Positions 33,001 to 64,000 of a stretch of 64,000 nt of DNA are shown piece after piece. Position 1 is the stretch's first letter. The number at the start of each line of letters is the position of its first letter. A program made the translations under genes and the position numbers. The stretch comes from Lingula anatina (taxonomy: Eukaryota > Brachiopoda > Lingulata > Lingulida > Lingulidae): assembly GCF_001039355.2 (NCBI RefSeq), contig NW_019773625.1, positions 111,703 through 175,702 of the forward strand. Reading direction: 5' to 3'. The notes under the pieces were generated by a model. It was not told the DNA's origin. It did not search any database and saw only the letters and a list, made by a program, of their open reading frames with translations.

Positions 33001-36000
33001 GATTGTTTTTCTCTCACTTCAGTTATTCATACTTTGATCTTCTGTTGAAGCATGAGACAATAGATGTGCTGATGGAATTTTATGTCAAGTATAGCCCATA
33101 TGTAAGTGTTTTGCTGCACTGCAACGACAGGCCTCATAAACAACAATTGCCATTTGTGGCTTAGAGCAGTGGACTAGTGATTGTGATCAGGAAAATGAAT
33201 AACTTAAAACACGATTTCATGCTTTGATTGTAAAAATACTCCCTGCAAACAGCGCAGTATTAACTGCTTACAATTTGTCTATCCAGGTGTCTCATTGTTA
33301 ACATAGTTTGTTTTTTTCTCAACTATAAACCATTTTCAATATGGTGAAAGATACCAGGAACTGCTCTTTGTATTTAGAACATATTTAAAAAATATTAACA
33401 AGTATAAATATATTATATAATACTTGATTAATTTATTTTTCAGAGATTTGTGTTAAACGCTTATGTCGTTGCCAAATTATTGACAGCTGTCAAAGACCAA
33501 CAGAGTGGATTTCAGCATATTTTGAGACTTCTAGAAGGTAAAGAAAATTTATGTAATTTAAAACAGCCCCAAGTGGATATCACTGAGGTGACATTATTTA
33601 CTCTAATAAAAGTAGACGCTCTCATTACTGATAAAAGTAAACATTCTCAATACAGTAACCATGCATGATTCTGTCTCATTACATCAAAAACCATAGTGTG
33701 ATATAACAGAAATAATATGATATGATAACTTGAATGAAGATGAATATTGTTCAGAAAATGTGTCTAACTTATGTTTACATATCAAAATATACAAATTGGA
33801 TGTTCATTGAGTAAATAGTGAGTTTTTAAAATGCATCTTTTTCACAAGTTCTGTGACAAAGTGGTAGCTGGTGCCATCTAGGAGAGAGAGCTTTCATATT
33901 AAGCTATCAGCCTGTATGGCATTATCTTCGTGAAAGATAATGGTAAATTACAACTGCCCCAAATAGTATAAGACCATGCAGTGAGATCTGTTAAGGGCAC
34001 TTTACTAATTTGACATTAGGCAAGTCATGGTCATGAATGAAGAAATTTTGTTAAATAAAACCTTTGCTTTTACTTATATCCCACTTATGAACATGAATGA
34101 TCTGTTGTCCCCGCTGCTGTCATTGTCACTATGCACTTTCATAGATAATGCATTAATTTGAAAACTGTTTCACTTATTGTCTTCAAACTTACAAAAGTGA
34201 TGAATGTTCATAGAATGTAGGTCTAGTTCGAAACCGGCATGATTGGACCATTTTTCCAAATATTAGCATTTTCAGTGTGTGACTTTGAACTTCCATGGGG
34301 CCGTAGACCTTTGCATAATATCATATTCTCCAAACATTCATGTTATGTGCAGTACATAATTAAAAATTGCTGGTGATTATACTGTTAATTATTATGTAAT
34401 ATCACATCAGAATTGAAGAAAACCCTATTTTGGCACTGTCGCCACAGTGACAATTCAAGAAAAAACATGTCCCTTATTATTCTCAAATTTAGTATATATA
34501 AAGATTCATAGGACTGAAATGCAGCATTTTTTTTTTCTTGAAGCTATGCAGTTCTTTGTAAAATTTTCATTTTTCACGTTTTTCACATATTTCAGAGTGT
34601 GGGACTTAGAATTCCTATTGGTATGAAGCCAAAACGAAGTTACATTTTCTGAAGGTCCCTGTTATGTATATTAAGCGATTAAAATTTTGTGGTGATTATG
34701 CTGTTAATCAAACTGGCAGAGATATGTCTATAGTTACTATTGAACTTGAATAGGAAGTCATATACTGGCAATCTAACTGTGACCTTTCATTAAGTGCATT
34801 TTGAAGAGCTTATCAAGCACAACACTGGACATGGTGTCCCTTTTTTTTTTTTAAATTCATACAAATGCGCTTACTTCACCTGGTGGTACAATACCCAGGG
34901 CAGTATTGCCTCTCTGATCTTCTAGTTTCAAGTTAGTTGTGGTTATTCCATTAAGCATTGATAATATGTAATATTGCAGACCATTTGACCTTATATATCC
35001 CTAGAGCATAGACCAAACTTTTATTGATCAAACATGAAAACTATTAGAAACTGTCACATCTGCTTTAATATACTATTGTATTGCCTATGCACTTTATATT
35101 TACAGATGCAAGAACTGTTTTTCCCAGAACTTTTGATGTTCCATTATTGGCACTGAAAATTGTGAAGGACAAAGCCATGAAAAAAAATTGCAATAGCAAA
35201 GTAGGCATACCTTTTAAAGATTTGAAAAGAAGATATTAATCCCTTTTTATCTGCTTTAAATAATTTATATACTGCCAAATTGTTCAAATTCATATCAAAG
35301 TTTTGGGATACGAAAATTGTTTGATGATTAATTTCCCATTTTAAATGCTTAGTTGTTACATAGATGATAGTTTTCTGGCTGTCAAATAAGATTGTGTTGG
35401 ATTTCATATTTTCAACAGATGAGATGGATCTGTGCCAATGTTGGCTGGGAGGTTCTTGACTGGTATGATATCGGTAGATCACATGGTCTGTACAGTCTTT
35501 CAGTAGAACAGTAAGTTGGAAAAATAACTTTGTGATTTTTTTTTTTTTTTTTTTTTTTTGAAAGTAAAGATCATGAATAATCTTGTGTTTAAGTCTATAT
35601 TATTTACACATTTGCAAAAAATTAGTACAGTTTCTGTTTGTACAGTTGATGACTTTTAGATAAGTTGCTGCTATCATGTTGTGAGGTCCTGGTTCTTAAT
35701 TTGATTTCAGAATTGGAAGTGACATCGTCTCAGATTGTCTGTTTCTGCTGCTGAACAATAGCATGAAAGATGTTCGCAGAAGTTGGTAGGTGGCATGAAA
35801 AGATCAAATAGATCAGTTTTAGACTATGAACTAAACTTAAAATACCCAAAAGTTGAGTACTACTATTTTTAATTGGTGATATGTATCAAGATTTCAATTT
35901 TTTAGGCCTGCCTTACAAATTGGTATGGAAGTTCAAGCCCAAACAGGAAAAAAACTGAGGTAAGGTTTAATAACACTGCATTAGTTTATTTTTGGATATT

Positions 36001-39000
36001 GAAAGAACCATACTTTTGCTAGTGGTGGGTAATAAACGTACAAACTGTATGTTTATTTTTTTTAATAATTTTTATTTACAGATACAGTACACATCTGTAT
36101 GTGTTCTGACCACTGTGCCTCGCGCATGTTGTTACCATCTGAGATACTGTTCTCCTATAACTGCCAAACCATTTAATAAAATTTTTAATTTATTCGGTGG
36201 CTTTGTTTGGTATAAATGTAGGTTCCTTTCTGAATTCAGGATGATTTTTGTTTGTTTGTTTGTTCATTTGTTTTTATAACAGGTTGTCTCAGTATAAATG
36301 TGACTTGTCTACACTCTCATAATTATGAACCAGAAAAGAAAAACAATAAAATTCGGATTTCGTAAAAGCTGAAATAATAACAGTTGAAATGAATGTTCAT
36401 TCTGCATCTTTTGTTAAAAATTAAACATTACAAGACATGTTCTAAATGTGGTTTGAAAACAAGTTTTCCTCCAAAATATGTGGTTCAGTAATGACACCCA
36501 TTCTGCTGTATCAGATAACGACAACGGCATGAATTTTGTGATCTGGGGATCTCAGGTGCCATATAAAGTCCTACAGTTCCCACTGCACTCTGTGAAGTCG
36601 AATGTGGGTCACAGTCTCAAAACGTGGTAAAATTGGACCATTTTGGTTTAGTATTGAGAATACTGTTTGGGAGACATTGCCTGTCAATGATAAACATTAA
36701 GTTGTGTTTCACAAGTTCTGAAGGGCATTAGGTGCCCATAGTGGTGTGTTGCTAGAGAACCAATGATTCCAGCAAGAGGGAGCAAATCCACACAGAGCCA
36801 ACATCACTATGCAATGGCTGGATAAACGCTTTTCAGGTCGACTGAACAGCGGACATCATATTCTGGAATGGTCATTGCATTCAACAGATTTGAACCAACT
36901 GTCTTTGAGGTTTTTGAAAGACCATATGTGCCAGAACAATCTGCAAACAATTGGAGAAATTAAGGTAGCCATCACTCGGTGGATCCATAACAAGGGAAGA
37001 AGTGTGTCAGGATAATGGACAACTTTCCTTGACAGCTCCAAGAATGTTATCAGCTCAAAACTGCACATTTAGAAACAAGTTTTCAAAAATTGAATTTTTT
37101 AACAAGTGTGCAGTATGAATGCTCATTTCTCTTGTTATAAGTTCAGTTTTTAGGTAGATTTATTCTTTCTTTTCTAAGTTAATAGTGTGTAGATGAGTCA
37201 CATTTATACTGAGATATCCTTTATTTAAATGTTGTTGTAAATACTCGTGTTGTTTTTTGTCTCTACATTTGTCAGCTTTGGTGTCTAATAAGATCAGTAG
37301 AATAATCCATTTTAAAATATTTGGATGTATGTTTGTAAGTCAGTTTTCATAATTTTTTTCTCCCTTTGATTTGTCAGTAATATTTCATGCATTATGTTTG
37401 AGAAAATGACTCTTAATAAAAACCAAAAGAATTTGAACCTCTGCATTTTAGGGAATCTGTTGTAGAGAAGATGGGCAGGGCATGCATTGTGGCAGAGGAG
37501 CCAAAATTTGCAACGGTAAGGTTTCACACCTCATAGCTACTGACTGGAAGTTTTTCAGTTAGGAACAAGTTTCCCACCACTACATTGGTTTCCAGCTCAT
37601 CTGGTGCTTTTGGGATCTGACAACAATTGTTTTTATGTAGAAATATTGCACAACATCAATGATTTACCATATTTTGCCAGTCACTTTTGTATTGGTATTT
37701 AAGATGAGATTCTCAGCACAGTTTCTCCCTTATTTCTTAAGAGNTTTTTTTTTTTTGAAAGTAAAGATCATGAATAATCTTGTGTTTAAGTCTATATTAT
37801 TTACACATTTGCAAAAAATTAGTACAGTTTCTGTTTGTACAGTTGATGACTTTAAGATAAGTTGCTGCTATCATGTTGTGAGGTCTTGGTTCTTAATTTG
37901 ATTTCAGAATTGGAAGTGACATCGTCTCAGATTGTCTGTTTCTGCTGCTGAACAATAGCATGAAAGATGTTCGCAGAAGTTGGTAGGTGGCATGAAAAGA
38001 TCAAATAGATCAGTTTTAGACTATGAACTAAACTTAAAATACCCAAAAGTTGAGTACTACTATTTTTAATTGGTGATATGTATCAAGATTTCAATTTTTT
38101 AGGCCTGCCTTACAAATTGGTATGGAAGTTCAAGCCCAAACAGGAAAAAAACTGAGGTAAGGTTTAATAACACTGCATTTTTGGATATTGAAAGAACCAT
38201 ACTTTTGCTAGTGGTGGGTAATAAACGTACAAACTGTATGTTTATTTTTTTTAATAATTTTTATTTACAGATACAGTACACATCTGTATGTGTTCTGACC
38301 ACTGTGCCTCGCGCATGTTGTTACCATCTGAGATACTGTTCTCCTATAACTGCCAAACCATTTAATAAAATTTTTAATTTATTCGGTGGCTTTGTTTGGT
38401 ATAAATGTAGGTTCCTTTCTGAATTCAGGATGATTTTTGTTTGTTTGTTTGTTCATTTGTTTTTATAACAGGTTGTCTCAGTATAAATGTGACTTGTCTA
38501 CACTCTCATAATTATAAACCAGAAAAGAAAAACAATAAAATTCGGATTTCGTAAAAGCTGAAATAATAACAGTTGAAATGAATGTTCATTCTGCATCTTT
38601 TGTTAAAAATTAAACATTACAAGACATGTTCTAAATGTGGTTTGAAAACAAGTTTTCCTCCAAAATATGTGGTTCAGTGATGACACCCATTCTGCTGTAT
38701 CAGATAACGACAACGGCATGAATTTTGTGATCTGGGGATCTCAGGTGCCTTATAAAGTCCTACAGTTCCCACTGCACTCTGTGAAGTCGAATGTGGGTCA
38801 CAGTCTCAAAACGTGGTAAAATTGGACCATTTTGGTTTAGTATTGAGAATACTGTTTGGGAGACATTGCCTGTCAATGATAAACATTAAGTTGTGTTTCA
38901 CAAGTTCTGAAGGGCATTAGGTGCCCATAGTGGTGTGTTGCTAGAGAACCAATGATTCCAGCAAGAGGGAGCAAATCCACACAGAGCCAACATCACTATG

Positions 39001-40461
39001 CAATAGCTGGATAAACGCTTTTCAGGTCGACTGAACAGCGGACATCATATTCTGGAATGGTCATTGCATTCAACAGATTTGAACCAACCAGATTTCTGTC
39101 TTTGAGGTTTTTGAAAGACCATATGTGCCAGAACAATCTGCAAACAATTGGAGAAATTAAGGTAGCCATCACTTGGTGGATCCATAACAAGGGAAGAAGT
39201 GTGTCAGGATAATGGACAACTTTCCTTGACAGCTCCAAGAATGTTATCAGCTCAGAACTGCACATTTAGAAACAAGTTTTCAAAAATTGAATTTTTTAAC
39301 AAGTGTGCAGTATGAATGCTCATTTCTGTTGTTATAAGTTCAGTTTTTAGGTAGATTTATTCTTTCTTTTCTAAGTTAAGAGTGTGTAGATGAGTCACAT
39401 TTATACTGAGATATCCTTTATTTAAATGTTGTTGTAAATACTTGTGTTGTTTTTTGTCTCTATATTTGTCAGCTTTGGTGTCTAATAAGATCAGTAGAAT
39501 AATCCATTTTAAAATATTTGGATGTATGTTTGTAAGTCAGTTTTCATAATTTTTTTCTCCCTTTGATTTGTCAGTAATATTTAATGCATTATGTTTGAGA
39601 AAATGACTCTTAATAAAAACCAAAAGAATTTGAACCTCTGCATTTTAGGGAATCTGTTGTAGAGAAGATGGGCAGGGCATGCATTGTGGCAGAGGAGCCA
39701 AAATTTGCAACGGTAAGGTTTCACACCTCATAGCTACTGACTGGAAGTTTTTCAGTTAGGAACAAGTTTCCCACCACTACATTGGTTTCCAGCTCATCTG
39801 GTGCTTTTGGGATCTGACAACAATTGTTTTTATGTAGAAATATTGCACAACATCAATGATTTACCATATTTTGCCAGTCACTTTTGTATTGGTATTTAAG
39901 ATGAGATTCTCAGCACAGTTTCTCCCTTATTTCTTAAAAGTTAACCCCTTTTTTTTCCTAGTCTTGTATGATGTCACTACCCTCGTCCCTTTTAGATTAT
40001 CTTTGATGATGCCAATTTTTTTTCCAGGAATGTTTGGATTTTATGTACAACAATAAGTGCTTAGGGACGGCAAAAATGGCAGAAGCTGTCCTGGAACTGC
40101 GCAAAGAGGAAGATGATGATGAATTCCCTCCCAAAGAAAAGTAATGAAATTTTAGTATTGCCAGTTTTGTTCCAATACTCCAGTCTTTGAATTATTAACT
40201 CAGAACTATTTGAGATGTCTATAACTGTGAAAAAAACTTTCTTGTTATATTTTGCACTTAGTAGTTGGTGATGAAAACAATTGAAGATTTTAAATAATTG
40301 TCATTTTCTCTTATACCGATTTCATTGGTTTGATTTTTATATTATCCAGGGAGAAAGTACAGGCCATTTTGAAGCAAACAAAGCAATGGACACATGCTTC
40401 CAGACATCTGTTGAACGAATCTGAAAAGGGAGTAAAGAAACAGGAATATAGATTGAAATGA
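18035..40461 (+). CDS. PTCD3: Small ribosomal subunit protein mS39, mitochondrial (pentatricopeptide repeat domain protein 3)
   Basis: Twenty-four coding exons with consistent phases give about 742 aa (vertebrate PTCD3 is about 690). Exons: 18035-18173, 18521-18557, 20156-20201, 20350-20418, 20600-20704, 20908-21133, 21393-21576, 21847-21934, 22337-22397, 25331-25404, 26473-26620, 26889-26942, 29989-30072, 30361-30389, 32491-32597, 33023-33101, 33444-33537, 35106-35200, 35419-35510, 35711-35785, 35906-35959, 37452-37515, 40028-40140, 40350-40461. Diagnostic stretches: FENMPEKNAWAYNSMLMGML, MAKADVRPNLITFNNALR, LLGEMKAMDIEPSLATW (PPR repeats) and RDPEDFQFFTTAMNS. mS39 sits on the mitoribosomal small subunit near the mRNA entry side. 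The start at 18035 gives an Arg-rich, presequence-like N-terminus. However, TTTTGCAG just inside it could be an acceptor, in which case a 5' exon is missing. Confidence 0.9.
19890..19959. repeat. Perfect-looking 70-bp palindrome in PTCD3 intron 2
   Basis: TTGAAAAATGTACGTTT-CTGTTATGAAGTCATT and its reverse complement meet with a 2-4 base spacer around 19924. The arms differ only by single-base slips. It could form a long hairpin; this is probably a MITE remnant. Confidence 0.7.
22398..25330. repeat. PTCD3 intron 9 with mid-repetitive DNA
   Basis: The 2.9 kb intron contains three diverged tandem units of about 115-120 bp (about 24385-24490, 24540-24640, 24670-24760). Each has CCAAAA.TGGCA.AGATA, TAGTTACTA, AACTTGAAT and TCATGTACTGGCAATCTAAC. 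A tail at 25100-25190 (TAGAGCTTGTCATGCATAACACTAGAGGTGGTGTCCC) follows. Both parts recur together at about 34700-34930 in another PTCD3 intron, so this is an interspersed family. The segment 23380-23760 holds hairpin-like motifs, reported as a finding. No exon was needed here to keep the reading frame. Confidence 0.55.
27770..28570. repeat. Interspersed repeat, copy 1 (about 0.8 kb)
   Basis: This stretch of PTCD3 intron 12 is repeated in direct orientation at about 30570-31710, over landmarks such as GACACTAAAACAG, CACAGACATACCAGTCTG, TACCTGAAATACACTCTGC, ACAGCTAGCGTG and TGCATATTCTAAGCAGAAAG. Divergence is moderate and there is no transposase frame. The second copy is interrupted by the MITE at 30947-31285. 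Confidence 0.7.
28595..28912. repeat. Two tandem diverged units of about 155 bp
   Basis: GAGGCAGGTTGC, ATAATTTTGGTGA.TTTGCCCCATAA.TTCC and TTTACTGAGTGGCT-type blocks appear twice in order, followed by a third GAGGCAGGTTGC. Related words occur near 36110-36220 and 38310-38410. A mid-repetitive intronic element. Confidence 0.5.
30570..31710. repeat. Interspersed repeat, copy 2, interrupted by a MITE
   Basis: Second copy of the repeat at 27770-28570, in PTCD3 intron 14. Removing 30947-31285 restores collinearity with copy 1 at 28123-28145 (ACAACAATG ... CTGTCAT.TGAGC). Confidence 0.7.
30947..31285. mobile_element. CACTA-like MITE, 339 bp, with TAA target duplication
   Basis: The element starts CACTAGTGGGCTTGATTTGG and ends with the inverse of CACTAGTGGGCTAGATTTGG. 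The inverted repeats run about 45 bp (GTCTTAAAG.GCAATT.AAG) with few mismatches. TAA flanks both ends (30944-30946 and 31286-31288). The terminal CACTA and 3-bp duplication fit the CACTA (EnSpm/CMC) superfamily. The core has a GTGAG(C/G)...TTGTGAGGGGAGG repeat and no coding. The uninterrupted copy of the surrounding repeat at 28.1 kb serves as an empty site. Confidence 0.82.
32175..32306. mobile_element. Small MITE, 132 bp, with 5-bp target duplication
   Basis: The left end GGTGCTTTCAGAACAGATG and the inverse of the right end, GGCTGCTTTCAGAACAGATG, match with one indel and continue through TCCAC. CTTGG flanks both sides (32170-32174, 32307-32311). Non-coding, in PTCD3 intron 14. Confidence 0.65.
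32441..32486. repeat. (TTTA)n microsatellite
   Basis: Tetranucleotide run forming the pyrimidine-rich approach to the acceptor of the PTCD3 exon at 32491. Confidence 0.85.
34700..34930. repeat. Interspersed repeat copy shared with 24.4-25.2 kb
   Basis: CAAACTGGCAGAGATATGTC, TAGTTACTATTGAACTTGAATAGG and CATACTGGCAATCTAACTGTGACC are followed by AAGAGCTTATCAAGCACAACACTGGACATGGTGTCCC. Both blocks match parts of PTCD3 intron 9, here brought closer together. No exon. Confidence 0.6.
35561..37739. repeat. Tandem 2.2-kb duplication, copy A (PTCD3 exons 20-22)
   Basis: This block is repeated at 37758-39936 with offset 2197 and about 99% identity. Differences are single bases and small indels (AGTTTATT present only here near 35982; CAGATTTCT-type 9-bp absent here near 36899). 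It contains the PTCD3 exons 35711-35785, 35906-35959 and 37452-37515. The copies are joined at an undetermined base (N at 37744), inside a T run. Confidence 0.9.
36470..37070 (+). pseudogene. Decayed Tc1/mariner-superfamily transposase
   Basis: Interrupted frames follow the DDE_3 order: FSNDTHS...VIWGSQVPYKVLQFPLHS (first catalytic region), GANPHRANITMQWLDKRFSGRL (second Asp region, the Asp lost), WSLHSTDLN with the P-D-F third-Asp motif deleted in this copy, then a tail like LKDHMCQNNLQTIGEIKVAITRWI. Several stop codons interrupt it. It lies in the PTCD3 intron between exons 21 and 22 and is inert. Confidence 0.7.
37744..37744. other. Undetermined base marking an assembly join
   Basis: Single N within a poly-T tract, precisely between the two near-identical 2.2-kb blocks. 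This is how a gap closure or haplotype merge often looks. Confidence 0.9.
37758..39936. repeat. Tandem 2.2-kb duplication, copy B (duplicate PTCD3 exons 20-22)
   Basis: Copy B repeats the PTCD3 exons at 37908-37982, 38103-38156 and 39649-39712, and the Tc1/mariner relic at about 38670-39265 (here with the LNQPDF motif kept). The exons of one copy total 193 nt, not a multiple of three, so including both copies in one mRNA would shift the frame before the last two exons. The gene works with one set only. Confidence 0.88.
38670..39265 (+). pseudogene. Decayed Tc1/mariner transposase, second copy
   Basis: Same relic as at 36470-37070, carried by the block duplication. It retains HSTDLNQPDF, the neighbourhood of the third catalytic Asp, but ends in a stop just after. 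Inert. Confidence 0.65.
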
Positions 40462-40983
40462 CCATTTTATGACTATTCCATACAACTGAGGTGGAATGAT
40501 GTGGTGGAAGTGCATCCTGATAAAGTCAGAGTACTAAAGGGAGTAACCATTAATAAGAATTTTTTACTTCAGAACTTTGACTTGTTTATCCAGTTATCTT
40601 CATGGCTCACCATGAAAAGTTTCAGAGACAGGTGTGAATGTCATATCTGCATTAAAGCAAGGAAAAAGTGTGTTATACATTACACGAGATTGGCCATGTT
40701 TTTATTCAGAAGCGCTCTTAACCTTAAGGGTTCTTATAAACCTCTTCCTTTTAGAGGCTCAAAATGACAAAAACTGTAGAATACTTAAAAGGGGGGTTTA
40801 TTGAAGGAAAGGTTAAACATTTGGAAAGAACAAGCTTTAGTCTCAGACAATGTAAAAAATCAGTCAAATAAATAACATTTTGTAAAACTTGAAATCATGG
40901 CAGTTCATGTCACAAAGCATAGTGGATTGTACATTAAAACTATTTTTAGCTTCTGTGGCAATCCAACTTCTCCCAGGTCATTT
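40462..40983. terminator. Tail-to-tail 3' ends of PTCD3 (+) and CFAP46 (-)
   Basis: Only 522 bp separate the two stop codons. A plus-strand AATAAA at 40867-40872 suits PTCD3. A minus-strand AATAAA (plus TTTATT, 40797-40802) suits CFAP46, about 180 bp past its stop. If both are used, the 3' UTRs overlap by roughly 70 bp or more. Confidence 0.45.
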
Positions 40984-63901
<22,918 letters not shown>

Positions 63902-64000
63902 CTGCAGTAAATTAGAATGGGAACAATGAATCAATGTATTAAAATTGAGAGCTTTATTCTATCTGCATATGGTTTACATAGCTGCTGAATTAAAGAAAAC

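Noticed and set aside
35992-36279. 95-aa ORF present identically at 38181-38468
   Set aside because: Its duplication comes from the block duplication, not selection; it is intronic, overlaps a dispersed repeat and has no family look.

Overview
This is a eukaryotic nuclear window, AT-rich and intron-dense, with GT-AG introns, Pol III tRNA genes, many small transposon remnants and microsatellites. The genes (motile-cilium CFAP46, mitoribosomal PTCD3/mS39, a CAP-domain secreted protein with EGF-like and ShKT modules, an F-box/LRR protein) point to a bilaterian animal, probably a marine invertebrate. The species cannot be named from the sequence alone. Exon models were built by hand from splice sites, reading-frame phase and family resemblance.

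Layout. (1) 1-1647, minus strand: 5' part of an F-box/LRR protein gene with a tiny first coding exon and a recognisable upstream region. (2) 1648-5543: no gene seen; it holds one small inverted-repeat transposon. (3) 5544-13651, plus strand: a complete ten-exon CAP-EGF-ShKT gene (360 aa) whose introns hold a tRNA-Gly copy, an antisense intron-containing tRNA-Lys and several small repeats. (4) 13652-18034: a duplicated tRNA neighbourhood (second tRNA-Gly, second intron-containing tRNA-Lys, a truncated third tRNA-Gly) ending in a ~1.1 kb near-perfect palindrome. (5) 18035-40461, plus strand: PTCD3 (mS39), 24 coding exons, about 742 aa. Its introns are full of mid-repetitive DNA, including a clean CACTA-like MITE. 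Three of its exons lie in a ~2.2 kb near-identical tandem duplication joined at an N, which looks like a haplotype assembly artefact. (6) 40984-63901 and beyond, minus strand: the 3' portion of CFAP46, 48 or 49 exons and about 2,200 aa in the window, with its start beyond the right edge. PTCD3 and CFAP46 are tail to tail, with 522 bp between stop codons and interlocked candidate poly(A) signals.

The genes are not an operon and have unrelated jobs: ubiquitin-ligase substrate recognition, secreted or anchored CAP protein, mitochondrial translation, ciliary central apparatus. The least ordinary observations are the two tRNA-Lys(UUU) genes with a 14-nt self-complementary intron, the giant palindrome abutting a tRNA-Gly fragment, a decayed CHAT-protease-like fold at the CFAP46 C-terminus, and a short signal-peptide ORF inside a CAP-gene intron.
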